Shown piece by piece: positions 28,053 to 37,568 of a DNA stretch of 58,099 nucleotides. How positions within the stretch are numbered: the stretch's first letter is position 1; the number at the start of each line of letters is the position of its first letter. The stretch comes from Silicimonas sp. GTDB taxonomy: Bacteria > Pseudomonadota > Alphaproteobacteria > Rhodobacterales > Rhodobacteraceae. The stretch lies in assembly GCA_022819605.1 (NCBI GenBank), contig JAJEGW010000050.1, forward strand, positions 1 through 58,099. Reading direction: 5' to 3'. The notes under the pieces are model-generated. The model did not search any database. It saw only the letters and a program-made list of their open reading frames with translations, and was not told where the DNA came from. The position numbers were made by a program, and so were the translations under genes.

Positions 28053-29006
28053 ATGAAGTCCCACGTTCTGACCATCACCCTGAACCCGACCGTCGATTTC
28101 TCAACGACGGCACCTGATGTCGTGCCCGAATTGAAGCTCCGCTGCTCGGAGCCGCAGATCGACCCGGGCGGCGGAGGTATTAACGTCGCGCGAGCCGTCA
28201 AGCTCCTGGGTGGGCAGGCGACGGCACTCGTTGCCATCGGCGGCGCCACCGGGGCGCATCTCCTGCAACTTCTCGCGCTCGAAGGCGTGCCCACGGTCGC
28301 CTTTCAGGGTCCGGGCGAAACGCGCCAATCCATGTCGGTGATAGATCGGGCGTCAAGCGAACAGTTCCGGTTCGTCATGCCGGGACCGGTCTGGCAGGAG
28401 CACGACGTGCCGCGCGCACTTGCCTCGGTCGACCAGGCGGCCGGCGAAGACACGCTTGTCGTGCTCTCCGGGAGCCAGCCGCCCGGTGTCGCCAAGGACT
28501 TTCCTTCCATCCTTGCAGATCATGTGGCGGGGCAGCGGGCGCACCTCATCGTCGATACGTCCGGACCGGCACTGTTTCACCTCGCCGAGAAGCCGCACGA
28601 CGCCGTCTACGTCCTGCGCATGGACGGCGAGGAAGGCGAAGAGCTGGCGGGCCGCCCCCTGCCCACGCGTGCCGACACGGCCAGGTTTGCCCGCGAGCTC
28701 GTCGACAAGGGCGTGGCACGTGTCGTCATCGTCGCCCGAGGCGCGGATGGATCGGTGCTGGCAGACAAGGACGGGGCATGGCACGCCGTCAGCCCGCCCG
28801 GACCGGTCGTCTCAAAGGTCGGTGCAGGCGACAGCTTCGTCGGTGCCTTCACGCTGGCGCTTGCCAATGCCGAACCGGTCGGTGAGTGCCTGCGATGGGG
28901 CGTGGCCGCGGCCAGTGCGGCCGTTTCGACGGAGGCAACGAGGCTCTGCGATCCCGAAACAACCGAGCGCAACCGTGCTGCATGCAAGCTCACGCCCTTG
29001 GAGTGA
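28053..29006 (+). CDS. pfkB: PfkB-type kinase, closest in text to 6-phosphofructokinase II
   Basis: Ribokinase-fold sugar kinase, 317 residues from ATG 28053. It tracks E. coli Pfk-2 over its length: LTITLNPTVD, KLRCSEPQIDPGGGGINVAR, SSEQFRFVMPGP, GSQPPGV, and the catalytic GAGDSFVGAFTLAL with the Asp base. One oddity: where Pfk-2 has KPNQKE (the NxxE phosphate/Mg motif), this protein has RMDGEE at 189-194, so Asn is replaced by Asp. Substrate may still be fructose-6-phosphate, but a related phosphosugar is possible. It stands alone, 133 bases after gltX. Confidence 0.85.
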   Translation: MKSHVLTITLNPTVDFSTTAPDVVPELKLRCSEPQIDPGGGGINVARAVKLLGGQATALVAIGGATGAHLLQLLALEGVPTVAFQGPGETRQSMSVIDRASSEQFRFVMPGPVWQEHDVPRALASVDQAAGEDTLVVLSGSQPPGVAKDFPSILADHVAGQRAHLIVDTSGPALFHLAEKPHDAVYVLRMDGEEGEELAGRPLPTRADTARFARELVDKGVARVVIVARGADGSVLADKDGAWHAVSPPGPVVSKVGAGDSFVGAFTLALANAEPVGECLRWGVAAASAAVSTEATRLCDPETTERNRAACKLTPLE

Positions 29007-29039
29007 TGCAGCCTGCGGCCGGCCATGGCCGCATCACGT

Positions 29040-29801
29040 TCAGGACTTCAGCCTGTAACCGGTTCGGAACATCCACCAAACGATGCCCAAGCAGAGCCCC
29101 GCAAAGACGAATATCGCGACAAGGCTTGCCATGACCGGCACATCCGCCGTGCCGAAAAACGACCAGCGGAATCCGGAGACCAGGTAGAGCACCGGATTCA
29201 GCAAGGACACGTTTTGCCAGAAGGGAGGCAGCATGCTGACCGAATAGAAGGACCCGCCGAGGAAGACGAGCGGCGTGACCACGAGGAGCGGCACCAGGTT
29301 CAATTGCTCGAAATTCCGCGCCCAGATGCCAAGAATGAACCCGAGCAGCGCGAAGCTGACCGCGGTCAGGACCAGGAATGCCAGCATGAATGCGGGATAG
29401 GCGATGCCAAGATCCACGAAGAACAGGGATGTCACGAGAATGATGAGCCCGATCAGCATCGACTTGGTGGCTGCAGCGCCAACATAGCCAATCACGATTT
29501 CAAGCGACGAGACGGGTGCCGACAGAACCTCGTAGATCGTGCCCATGAATTTCGGAAAGAAGATTCCGAAGCCCGCATTCTGGATCGATTGCTGCAGGAC
29601 CGTCAGCATGATCAATCCTGGCACGATGAAGGCCCCGTAGGACACGCCTTCGATCTCGGGCATGCGGCTGCCGATGGCGGCGCCGAAAACGACAAAATAG
29701 AGCGCGGTCGAAACCACCGGCGACACGATCGACTGGAAGATGGAACGGAAGAACCGCCCCATTTCGAAACGCCAGATTGCGGCGATGCCGTACCAGTTCA
29801 T
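29040..29801 (-). CDS. ABC-2 type transporter permease
   Basis: Inner-membrane exporter subunit of 253 residues with about six helices. [20 protein letters not shown] and the later [20 protein letters not shown] are the typical ABC-2 membrane text. It overlaps the ATPase gene by four bases on the same strand. Probably a drug- or lipid-type exporter; substrate unknown. Confidence 0.9.
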   Translation of the reverse strand: MNWYGIAAIWRFEMGRFFRSIFQSIVSPVVSTALYFVVFGAAIGSRMPEIEGVSYGAFIVPGLIMLTVLQQSIQNAGFGIFFPKFMGTIYEVLSAPVSSLEIVIGYVGAAATKSMLIGLIILVTSLFFVDLGIAYPAFMLAFLVLTAVSFALLGFILGIWARNFEQLNLVPLLVVTPLVFLGGSFYSVSMLPPFWQNVSLLNPVLYLVSGFRWSFFGTADVPVMASLVAIFVFAGLCLGIVWWMFRTGYRLKS

Positions 29802-30727
29802 GCAGCGTCCTCCCGAACAAGGCGCACGAAGATCTCTTCAAGCGAACTCTGGCGAGTCTGGATGTCGGCCAGCGTCAGCCCGGCGGCTTGTACAGCCGTG
29901 AGCAATCGAGTGATTCCCGTGCGCTCTCCGGTTGTCTTGTAGACATAGGTCAGCGACCTGCCGTCTTTGGAGCGCACCAAGTCGTATTCGGCTAGAGAGT
30001 CCGGGACGGACTCGACGGGCTGCGCCAGCTTGATCCGGACTTCCTTCCGGCCAAGGCGCTGCATGAGCGCGGACTTGTCCTCGACCAGCAGCAGCTCACC
30101 GGAATTGATTACTCCGACCCGATCGGCTATGGCCTCGGCTTCCTCGATGTAGTGCGTGGTCAGGATGATGGTGACACCGTCCTGACGCAGCCGCTCTGCA
30201 AGCATCCACATGTCGCGGCGAAGCTCAACGTCAACGCCGGCGGTCGGCTCGTCCAGGAACAGGACGCGCGGCTCATGCGACAGGGCCTTGGCGATCAGAA
30301 CACGGCGTCGCATGCCCCCGGACAGCTCTGACGTCCTGCTGCCCCTCCTGTCATAAAGCGCGAGGTCCTTCAGCACGTCGTCGACCAGCGCATCGTTACG
30401 GGGCTTGCCAAAGAGTCCGCGCGAGTAGCGCAACGTGCTTTGTACGAACTCAAATGGCTCGAGATTGATTTCCTGGGGGACAAGTCCGATCAGCTTGCGT
30501 GCCGCGCGCCATTCGGACTGCACGTCGTACCCGCCTACGGAGATTCGTCCTGACGTGGGCCGCGTAATCCCGCAAATCGTCGAAATCAGCGTCGTCTTGC
30601 CTGCGCCGTTGGGCCCGAGCAGGGCAAGAATCTCGCCTTCCTCGATGTCGAGCGTGATGCCTTTCAGGGCCTCGAGCCCACCGTCATAGGTCTTGTGAAG
30701 GTCGTCGATCTCGACGATGCCTGGCAT
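29798..30727 (-). CDS. ABC-2 type transporter ATP-binding protein
   Basis: 309 residues from ATG 30727, which has GGGAGG six bases upstream; the frame continues to 30754 without support. Walker [12 protein letters not shown], signature [15 protein letters not shown], Walker [13 protein letters not shown] and switch [16 protein letters not shown]. The C-terminal third ([16 protein letters not shown] onward) is the small domain seen in DrrA/CcmA-like exporters. Paired with the permease at 29040. Confidence 0.93.
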   Translation of the reverse strand: MPGIVEIDDLHKTYDGGLEALKGITLDIEEGEILALLGPNGAGKTTLISTICGITRPTSGRISVGGYDVQSEWRAARKLIGLVPQEINLEPFEFVQSTLRYSRGLFGKPRNDALVDDVLKDLALYDRRGSRTSELSGGMRRRVLIAKALSHEPRVLFLDEPTAGVDVELRRDMWMLAERLRQDGVTIILTTHYIEEAEAIADRVGVINSGELLLVEDKSALMQRLGRKEVRIKLAQPVESVPDSLAEYDLVRSKDGRSLTYVYKTTGERTGITRLLTAVQAAGLTLADIQTRQSSLEEIFVRLVREDAA

Positions 30728-30937
30728 GGGAAGCCTCCCTTGAGCCACGAACATGGAGCCAAGCGACCCATTTGGAAACCGCGGCCTGGATCACTGGCGC
30801 AATGCAACTGTTCGCATCACCGCGCCACGCGCAGGGCCGGGCCGGGCCGTGATGCGTATCCCCGGCCGGGGCCAACCGGTCTCAACGCAGAGCCGTGACC
30901 TCGCCGCGCTGGCTACCCGTCCTGCAGGACGAGGCGG

Positions 30938-31558
30938 CTAGTTCTGTGCGTAGTATTCGACGACCAGGTTCGGTTCCATGAGCACGGGATAGGGGACGTC
31001 CGTCAGGCCCGGGGTGCGCACGAAGGTGGCCGTCATCTTCGAGTGATCCGCTTCGATGTAGTCAGGCACGTCGCGCTCGGGCAGTCCTACGGCTTCCAGC
31101 ACGATCGCAATTTGCTTGGACCGGTCACGGACCTCGATCAAGTCGCCCTCCTTGACACGGTAGGACGGAATGTTGACGCGCTTGCCGTTCACCCTGACAT
31201 GCCCGTGGTTGACGAACTGGCGCGCGGCAAAAATGGTCGGCACGAACTTGGCGCGATACACGACGGCGTCGAGACGTCGCTCCAGCAATCCGATCAGATT
31301 CTCGCCGGTGTCTCCCCGGACCCGTTCCGCCTCGGCAAAGATGCGGCGGAACTGCCTTTCGGTCAGGTCGCCGTAATATCCCTTGAGCTTTTGCTTTGCG
31401 CGCAACTGAAGGCCGAAGTCGGACATCTTGCCCTTGCGGCGCTGTCCATGCTGGCCCGGGCCGTACTCGCGGCGATTGACCGGGGATTTTGGCCGACCCC
31501 AGATGTTCTCTCCCATCCGGCGGTCGATCTTGTACTTGGCAGCTGTGCGTTTGGTCAC
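30938..31558 (-). CDS. rpsD: 30S ribosomal protein S4
   Basis: Primary 16S rRNA-binding protein and translation-accuracy factor, 206 residues. It starts with GTG at 31558 ([20 protein letters not shown]) behind AAGGAG at seven-base spacing; no ATG lies near, and the longer ATG frame from 31684 is leader RNA. The S4 RNA-binding domain is seen in [14 protein letters not shown] and [18 protein letters not shown]. Monocistronic here, unlike the alpha operon of enterobacteria. Confidence 0.97.
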   Translation of the reverse strand: MTKRTAAKYKIDRRMGENIWGRPKSPVNRREYGPGQHGQRRKGKMSDFGLQLRAKQKLKGYYGDLTERQFRRIFAEAERVRGDTGENLIGLLERRLDAVVYRAKFVPTIFAARQFVNHGHVRVNGKRVNIPSYRVKEGDLIEVRDRSKQIAIVLEAVGLPERDVPDYIEADHSKMTATFVRTPGLTDVPYPVLMEPNLVVEYYAQN

Positions 31559-31675
31559 TGCTGATCTCCTTCCTGTGCGCCGCCTGCCATTCAAGCGACC
31601 TTGAAGGGCGTTGTCCTCTGCCAAAAGGCCGACAGGCATCCCCTTGCGGGGGCCACCAACACCAATGAAAGCGCG

Positions 31676-31703
31676 CTTATACAAGCGGGCACGGCCGAGT
31701 CAA
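31676..31703 (-). promoter_or_regulatory. Promoter of rpsD
   Basis: TTGACT (31698-31703) and TATAAG (31676-31681) separated by 16 bases on the minus strand, a near-consensus housekeeping promoter. It leaves a leader of about 110 bases before the GTG, containing a short GC-rich hairpin (CCCCCGCAAGGGG). Confidence 0.75.
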
Positions 31704-31792
31704 CACGGCAAATTCGACCGCACGCATGGGCTTGCCACGTCGATTGCGATCCGCTTTAAGCGCCTCGACAGACATTCCTGACCTGCCCTCCC

Positions 31793-34546
31793 ATGCCACA
31801 GATGCAAGGCCGCGTCACGGCGGCCCTCGGTCCCACGAATACCGGAAAGACACATTATGCTGTAGAGCGGATGCTGGCCTACAGGACGGGGGTCATCGGC
31901 CTGCCGCTCAGGCTGCTCGCCCGCGAGATCTACAACAAGATTGTCGACCTTCGCGGGCCCTCGGTGGTGGCCCTCCTGACCGGCGAGGAGAGGATCATCC
32001 CGAACCGAACCCAGTACTGGGTTTGCACGACGGAAGCGATGCCAGGGGACATGGCGGCCGATTTCCTTGCCGTCGACGAAATCCAGCTCGCCGCCGACCC
32101 GGAGCGCGGGCATGTCTTCACGGATCGGCTGCTCAGGGCTAGGGGCCTGATGGAAACCGTCTTCATGGGGTCCGACACGATGCGCGATTCCATCTCAGCG
32201 CTCGTGCCGAAGGTGAGCTTCCAGCGCCGCGAGAGACTTTCTACCCTCTCCTACGCGGGCGCGAAGAAGATCAGCCGACTGCCGCATCGATCCGCGATCG
32301 TCGGGTTTTCGGTCGAGAACGTGTACGCGATCGCGGAACTGGTTCGGCGTCAGAAGGGCGGAGCAGCGGTGGTCATGGGCGCGCTGTCCCCGCGCACCCG
32401 CAATGCCCAGGTCTCCATGTACGAAAGCGGCGAGGTTGACTATCTCGTCGCCACGGACGCAATCGGCATGGGTCTGAATCTCGACATCGGACATGTCGCA
32501 TTTTCCGGTCTCAGCAAGTTCGACGGGCGCAAGGTGCGCGACCTCGCACCGAACGAACTGGCGCAAATCGCGGGCCGCGCCGGGCGGTTCCAGACTGACG
32601 GATCATTCGGAGTGACAGGTGATGCGCCGCCTCTTGCCGAAGGCGTGGTCAAGGCCATCACCACGCATTCCTTCGCCCCGGTACAAAGGCTCCAATGGAG
32701 AAACCACCGACTAGACTTCAGCAGCGTTGACCGGCTCATCGAATCCCTGGAGATGCCTGCAGACGGCGACCGCCTCGTGCGCGCCCGAGACGCCGATGAC
32801 CTGATCGCGCTGAGGGTGCTTGCCGGTCAATCCGAGATCCGCGCACGTGCCAAGGACGAACCCTCCGTCAGGCTTCTCTGGGATGTCTGCAGCATCCCGG
32901 ATTTCCGCGGCATCAGCCATGAGGAGCATGCCGAACTTCTCGGCGCGATCCATGGTCATCTGCATGAGAGCGGCGAGATTCCCGAGGACTGGCTTTCCGG
33001 GCAGATCCAGCACATCGACCGGACGGACGGCAACATTGACATGCTGTCCCGCCGTCTCGCGTACATCCGTACATGGACCTATGTCGCGCAACGCAACGGA
33101 TGGTGTCCCAACGAATCCCATTGGCGGGACTTCACTCGCGCTGTAGAAGACCGTTTGTCGGATGCGCTCCACGCGGCCTTGACAAGACGATTTGTCGACC
33201 GGCGCACGTCTATTCTGATGCGCGGGCTGAAGCAGAAGGAGAACCTCGTGGCCGAGGTCAACGACAAGGGCGAAGTCACGATCGAAGGCCAGTTCGTTGG
33301 CCACATCGACGGCTTCCGGTTCCGCCAGGACGTGGCCGTGTCCGGTGACGAGGCCAAGACCGTACGCGCGGCGGCCATCGCGGCACTGGGACCGGAATTC
33401 CGCCTTCGCGCGGACCGGTTCTACAATTCACCTGATACCGAAATGGACTTCACGGACCAGGGCGGGCTGATGTGGGGAGAGCACCCGGTCGGCAAGCTCG
33501 TGGCCGGCGACGACCCGCTGAAGCCGCAGGTGGCGTCCTTCGTCGATGACGAAGCCGACGTGGAAGTGGCACAAAAGGTTCAGCGTCGGCTCCAGCATTT
33601 CATCGACCGGAAGGTTGCGCTGCATTTTCTTCCCCTGCTCAACATCAGGAACGACGAGAGCTTGAGCGGCATCACCAAGGGCTTCGGGTTCCGCATGGTA
33701 GAGGCCATGGGCATCATTGACCGCCGCGAGGTGGCAAGCGAGGTAAAGGAACTCGATCAGGAGGCACGCGGCGTCCTGCGCAAGCACGGCATTCGTTTCG
33801 GCCAATTCACGATTTTCATGCCGGATCTGCTGAAGCCGGCACCGACCCGGTTGAGACTCGTGCTCTGGTCGCTGGCACGGGGCGACGAGGAGTTTCCACA
33901 GAGTCCGCCGCCGGGCCTCGTCACGATTCCAGCGGTCCAGAAAATCCCTGCTGCCGTTTACCTGAAATCCGGGTACCGGCCAGCCGGGGAACGCGCGATC
34001 CGCATCGACATGCTGGAACGGCTCGCGGACATGCTCCGAACTGAAGACAGCCGCGGCGGATTCGAGGCGACGCCCGACATGCTCTCGATCACCGGAACGA
34101 CGCTCGCGCAATTTGCGAACTTGATGGAAGGACTTGGATACAGGGCGCAGCGCGGCGAGCGCGAGAAGGTGCGCGAAGCACAAGAGCGATCTTCACCATC
34201 CGAAGAAAATGCAGCGCCGGACACACCAGAGACGGCGCCGGAAGTCCCCGTACCGGAGGAGTCCGGCGATCAAGGCATCGGCACGCCGCGAGAGCCCGAT
34301 CCGGCCGATGACGGTCCGGAAATCGAAGAATTCTATACGTTCGTGTGGGGCGGGAATCGCAGCAGCCAAAGGAAGGGCACGAGACCGCAGCGAAAAGGCA
34401 AGAAGGCGCCTGGCAAGAAGGGGCCGAAGGACGGGGCAAAAGTCAAAGCCGGTCGCTTCGAGGCCCGTCCGCCAAACAAGGACAGGATCGACCCCGACAA
34501 TCCGTTTGCGCAGGCCCTCCAGGGATTGAAGAACAGGAAAGCCTGA
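31793..34546 (+). CDS. SUV3-type superfamily 2 helicase
   Basis: Alphaproteobacterial relative of the mitochondrial RNA helicase SUV3, 917 residues. Motif I ALGPTNTGKTHYAVERML, motif II FLAVDEIQLAADPERG (DEIQ box), motif III-like FMGSDTM, motif V VATDAIGMGLNLDIGHVAFS and motif VI QIAGRAGRFQTDGSFGVTGD. After about residue 810 comes a low-complexity acidic then lysine-rich tail (RKGTRPQRKGKKAPGKKGPK), probably for RNA contact. Start may be the ATG at 31793 or 31802. First of a helicase-S4-fdxA-carD run. Confidence 0.93.
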   Translation: MPQMQGRVTAALGPTNTGKTHYAVERMLAYRTGVIGLPLRLLAREIYNKIVDLRGPSVVALLTGEERIIPNRTQYWVCTTEAMPGDMAADFLAVDEIQLAADPERGHVFTDRLLRARGLMETVFMGSDTMRDSISALVPKVSFQRRERLSTLSYAGAKKISRLPHRSAIVGFSVENVYAIAELVRRQKGGAAVVMGALSPRTRNAQVSMYESGEVDYLVATDAIGMGLNLDIGHVAFSGLSKFDGRKVRDLAPNELAQIAGRAGRFQTDGSFGVTGDAPPLAEGVVKAITTHSFAPVQRLQWRNHRLDFSSVDRLIESLEMPADGDRLVRARDADDLIALRVLAGQSEIRARAKDEPSVRLLWDVCSIPDFRGISHEEHAELLGAIHGHLHESGEIPEDWLSGQIQHIDRTDGNIDMLSRRLAYIRTWTYVAQRNGWCPNESHWRDFTRAVEDRLSDALHAALTRRFVDRRTSILMRGLKQKENLVAEVNDKGEVTIEGQFVGHIDGFRFRQDVAVSGDEAKTVRAAAIAALGPEFRLRADRFYNSPDTEMDFTDQGGLMWGEHPVGKLVAGDDPLKPQVASFVDDEADVEVAQKVQRRLQHFIDRKVALHFLPLLNIRNDESLSGITKGFGFRMVEAMGIIDRREVASEVKELDQEARGVLRKHGIRFGQFTIFMPDLLKPAPTRLRLVLWSLARGDEEFPQSPPPGLVTIPAVQKIPAAVYLKSGYRPAGERAIRIDMLERLADMLRTEDSRGGFEATPDMLSITGTTLAQFANLMEGLGYRAQRGEREKVREAQERSSPSEENAAPDTPETAPEVPVPEESGDQGIGTPREPDPADDGPEIEEFYTFVWGGNRSSQRKGTRPQRKGKKAPGKKGPKDGAKVKAGRFEARPPNKDRIDPDNPFAQALQGLKNRKA

Positions 34547-34647
34547 CCTGATGCGTCGTCTGCAGCCAGTCGTCGTCTTCCTGTGTCGAAGGCACACCTG
34601 GACACGGCGCGCTTCCGCCATCTCAACCGGGAGGCACCGGTAACGCC

Positions 34648-35016
34648 GTGAGCGACTCCCAGCGACTGGACCAATGGATCTGGCACGCCCGGTTCTTCAA
34701 GACCCGTGGGCTGGCAACAAGAACCGTGGCGGGCGGCCATGTCCGGGTTGACGGGCAACGCGTTTCAAAGCCCTCCTTCGCGCTGCGTCCCGGGCACGTG
34801 CTGACTTTCCGCAAGGCTCGCAAAATTCGCGTGATCCGCGTGGACTCCCTGGCCACACGCCGCGGCCCGGCCCCAGAAGCGCAGGCCCTTTATACGGACC
34901 TCACCCCGCCGGAGGACGACAATGTTCCGCGCGCTCCGCGATTTGAAGGCAAGGGTCGCCCTTCCGGCAAGGATCGCCGCAACGCCCGTCTTTATGGTGA
35001 TCCTTCGCTTGATTGA
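34648..35016 (+). CDS. S4-domain RNA-binding protein (Hsp15/HslR-like)
   Basis: 122 residues starting with GTG at 34648. The S4 domain is clear: LDQWIWHARFFKTRGLATR, VAGGHVRVDGQRVSKPSFAL, then GHVLTFRKARKIRVIRV. In E. coli Hsp15 this fold recycles free 50S subunits carrying nascent chains. The C-terminal 40 residues are basic and probably disordered. It follows the SUV3 helicase by 101 bases. Confidence 0.88.
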   Translation: MSDSQRLDQWIWHARFFKTRGLATRTVAGGHVRVDGQRVSKPSFALRPGHVLTFRKARKIRVIRVDSLATRRGPAPEAQALYTDLTPPEDDNVPRAPRFEGKGRPSGKDRRNARLYGDPSLD

Positions 35017-35064
35017 GCCCGCTCAAGTGGTTACGTGACCGTGATTCCCTGTCGCGAGGCATTT

Positions 35065-35400
35065 ATGACTTACGTCGTCACCGACCACTGCATTGCGTGC
35101 AAGTACACGGACTGCGTCGAAGTCTGCCCGGTGGACTGCTTCTACGAGGGCGAGAACATGCTTGTCATTCATCCCGACGAATGCATCGACTGCGGTGTCT
35201 GCGAACCCGAGTGCCCTGTCGACGCCATCCTTCCGGACACAGTGCCCGACATGGAGAAATGGGTGGAATTCAATCGCAAGTACTCGGAGGAGTGGCCCGT
35301 GATCGTCACGAAGCGCGACCCGTTGCCAGATGCCGAAGAGATGGAAGACAAGGAAGGCAAGATGGAACTGTTCTCGCCGAATCCGGGAGAAGGAAACTGA
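35065..35400 (+). CDS. fdxA: Ferredoxin FdxA (7Fe/8Fe type)
   Basis: Low-potential electron carrier of 111 residues from ATG 35065. Two cluster motifs: C9[13 protein letters not shown] and C40[11 protein letters not shown]. The long C-terminal tail ([18 protein letters not shown]) is typical of the FdxA group. A longer frame from 35035 lacks the conserved MTYVVTDHC start. Sits between the S4 protein and carD. Confidence 0.95.
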   Translation: MTYVVTDHCIACKYTDCVEVCPVDCFYEGENMLVIHPDECIDCGVCEPECPVDAILPDTVPDMEKWVEFNRKYSEEWPVIVTKRDPLPDAEEMEDKEGKMELFSPNPGEGN

Positions 35401-35491
35401 CGCGCCCGCCGTCTTCGCATGAACGAACAGTCGGCAATCACGCAAATTTCTGCGCGAATCCTCGTTCGGACAGAATTTGCGATCGGCCACC

Positions 35492-35519
35492 TTGGAATTT
35501 TGGCGGATTTTGCTATATT
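35492..35519 (+). promoter_or_regulatory. Probable promoter of carD
   Basis: TTGGAA (35492-35497) and TATATT (35514-35519) with a 16-base spacer, in an AT-rich patch that stands out from its surroundings. It leaves a leader of about 125 bases before the carD ATG. Confidence 0.55.
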
Positions 35520-35648
35520 TTCGAGCCAAGGGCGAGGAAACTTGGATTGTGACCTCCCCAGACTGGTGAAAACGCGTGACGGGAGGGCAGATGCGTGTTC
35601 CCGGGGTGTGTTTTTGTCGCTTTTCGGCAAGTTGAGAGGAATGGCTGA

Positions 35649-36158
35649 ATGAGCAAGGTCAAGAAGATGGAATTCCGCCCGAACGATTTCGTGGTCTACC
35701 CGGCGCATGGCGTCGGCCAGATCGTTTCGATCGAGGAGCAGGAAATCGCAGGCCACAACCTCGAACTGTTCGTGATTTCGTTCGAGAAGGACAAGATGAC
35801 CTTGCGCGTGCCGACCAACAAGGCCGCCCATGTCGGCATGCGGACTCTGTCTTCGCCGGACGTGGTGTCCCAGGCAATGACGACGCTCAAGGGCAAGGCT
35901 CGCGTCAAGAAGGCAATGTGGTCGCGTCGTGCGCAGGAATACGAACAGAAGATCCATTCAGGCGACCTGATCGCGATAGCCGAAGTCGTCCGCGATCTGC
36001 ACCGCGCCAACGATCAGCGCGAACAGAGCTATTCGGAGCGCCAGCTCTACGAGGCGGCGCTGGAGCGCCTGACCCGCGAAGTCGCGGCCGTCAATGGAGC
36101 CGACGAAGTCGATGCGCAACGCCAGGTTGACGAGGTTCTGATCAGTCGCGCAGCCTGA
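35649..36158 (+). CDS. carD: CarD-family transcriptional regulator
   Basis: 169-residue RNA-polymerase-binding regulator that stabilises open promoter complexes. The N-terminal RID (FRPNDFVVYPAHGVGQIVSI, DKMTLRVPTNKAAHVGMR) binds the beta subunit. The helical C-terminal domain contacts DNA (KKAMWSRRAQEYEQKIHSG, YEAALERLTREVAAVNG). GAGAGG lies nine bases before the ATG; an ATG eight bases earlier opens only a three-codon frame. Confidence 0.95.
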   Translation: MSKVKKMEFRPNDFVVYPAHGVGQIVSIEEQEIAGHNLELFVISFEKDKMTLRVPTNKAAHVGMRTLSSPDVVSQAMTTLKGKARVKKAMWSRRAQEYEQKIHSGDLIAIAEVVRDLHRANDQREQSYSERQLYEAALERLTREVAAVNGADEVDAQRQVDEVLISRAA

Positions 36159-36254
36159 CATGCGGAATTGCGTGCATGGCGCGACCCTCGTCCGCAGCAC
36201 ACCAATATTACCGATCTGAGCGTAAGCTGGCCGAACAGCGGCAATGCGAGGCGC

Positions 36255-37568
36255 TCAGTTGGTTCCGTCAATGCCCTCAGGCTGGCCAACCACGACGAAT
36301 TGCAGATCTTCCGGACGATACAGTCGCTTGGCCACACTCCGCACGTCGTCTGTCGTCACCGCGTTCACCTTGCCGTTTCTGGTCTTGACGTAATCTAGGC
36401 CCAGATCGTCCATCTGCATGCCAACCATTATGCGCGCGATGCTTGCGTTTGAATCGAACCGAAGGGGATAGGCGCCGGTTAGGTAGGCCTTTGCCTCCTC
36501 CAGTTCGTCCTCCGTCAGGCCTTCCGCTGCCATCCTTAGCCATTCCGCTCGCGTCACCTCGATTGCTTCTGCAATCCGTTCATTGGTCGAGGCGACCTGC
36601 CCGATCACAAGCTGCGCGAGATCAAAGCTCGCGAGGTAAGCTCCGATGCCGTAGGTCAGGCCTCGTTTCTCCCGCACCTCGTCACTCAGCCGCGACTGGA
36701 GTCCGGAAGCCCCGAATATGTGATTTGCGACATAGGCCGGGAAGAACTCCGGATCGTCCCTTGGAATGCCGACATGTCCGAAGATCGCCACGGATTGCGG
36801 CGTGTCGAAGGGCACAACCGTCACGCCGCCGGCTAGCAGGACCTTGGCTTCGTCCGGCAGCGGCGCACCAACCTCCGGCAAGCCTCCAAGCAGCGTATCG
36901 AGCAGCTTGCCAAGTTCCTCGGCCGTGATGTCACCCGCAGCCCCGACATATACGCGATCCCGGGCAATCACGTCCTTGTAAGCCGTCACGATGTCTTCAC
37001 GTGTCAGCGCCGAAACGCTTTCTACCGTGCCATCGATCGACGTCGCGTAGGGGTGGTCTCCGAATGCGAGGGCATTGAATCGCCTCGATGCTACAGCGTC
37101 AGGATCCGTGTCATCGCTGCGAATGACCGTCAGCACCTGGTCACGCACGCGATCCAGTGCAACCTGATCGAACCGCGGGGCCGTGAGCGCGCTCTGCAGA
37201 AGCGCGACGGCCTCGTCCCGGTTTTCGGTCAGGAACCTTGCCGAAACTGAGAGTGCATCGCGGTGAACATCGAATCCGTAGCCTGCGGCAAGCGCGTCCC
37301 GCGCTGCGGCAAATCCCTGAGCATCAAGGTCTCCCGCGCCCTCCTCCAGGACCGCGGTCATCAGGTTGATCGCCCCCCTCTTGCCAGGCCGATCGAGCGA
37401 ACCGCCGCCACTGAACCTGATTTCCAGGGCGGTGAACGGAATTGAATGCTCCTCGACCAGCCAGGCCTTGATGCCGCCGGGCGAGGTGACTTCCTGAATG
37501 TCGACAGCCGCCGTCGCAGGACCTGAGACAAGAACCGCCAGCCCCAAAGCGCAGAATAGCCGGTTCAC
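36255..37568 (-). CDS. M16-family peptidase homologue without the zinc motif
   Basis: 437 residues with signal peptide RLFCALGLAVLVSGPATA, so periplasmic. It has the M16 fold, but at the HxxEH position it reads GAINLMTAVLEEGAG, so it cannot bind zinc. The C-terminal domain keeps the R/Y pair of M16B partners (EVREKRGLTYGIGAYL). It overlaps the active paralogue by four bases and should form the non-catalytic half of a heterodimer, as in mitochondrial processing peptidase-like pairs. Confidence 0.9.
   Translation of the reverse strand: MNRLFCALGLAVLVSGPATAAVDIQEVTSPGGIKAWLVEEHSIPFTALEIRFSGGGSLDRPGKRGAINLMTAVLEEGAGDLDAQGFAAARDALAAGYGFDVHRDALSVSARFLTENRDEAVALLQSALTAPRFDQVALDRVRDQVLTVIRSDDTDPDAVASRRFNALAFGDHPYATSIDGTVESVSALTREDIVTAYKDVIARDRVYVGAAGDITAEELGKLLDTLLGGLPEVGAPLPDEAKVLLAGGVTVVPFDTPQSVAIFGHVGIPRDDPEFFPAYVANHIFGASGLQSRLSDEVREKRGLTYGIGAYLASFDLAQLVIGQVASTNERIAEAIEVTRAEWLRMAAEGLTEDELEEAKAYLTGAYPLRFDSNASIARIMVGMQMDDLGLDYVKTRNGKVNAVTTDDVRSVAKRLYRPEDLQFVVVGQPEGIDGTN

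Noticed and set aside
36255-37568. Loss of HxxEH in the second M16 protein as a novel defect
   Set aside because: A zinc-less partner next to an active M16 peptidase is a common arrangement, so it is expected rather than new.
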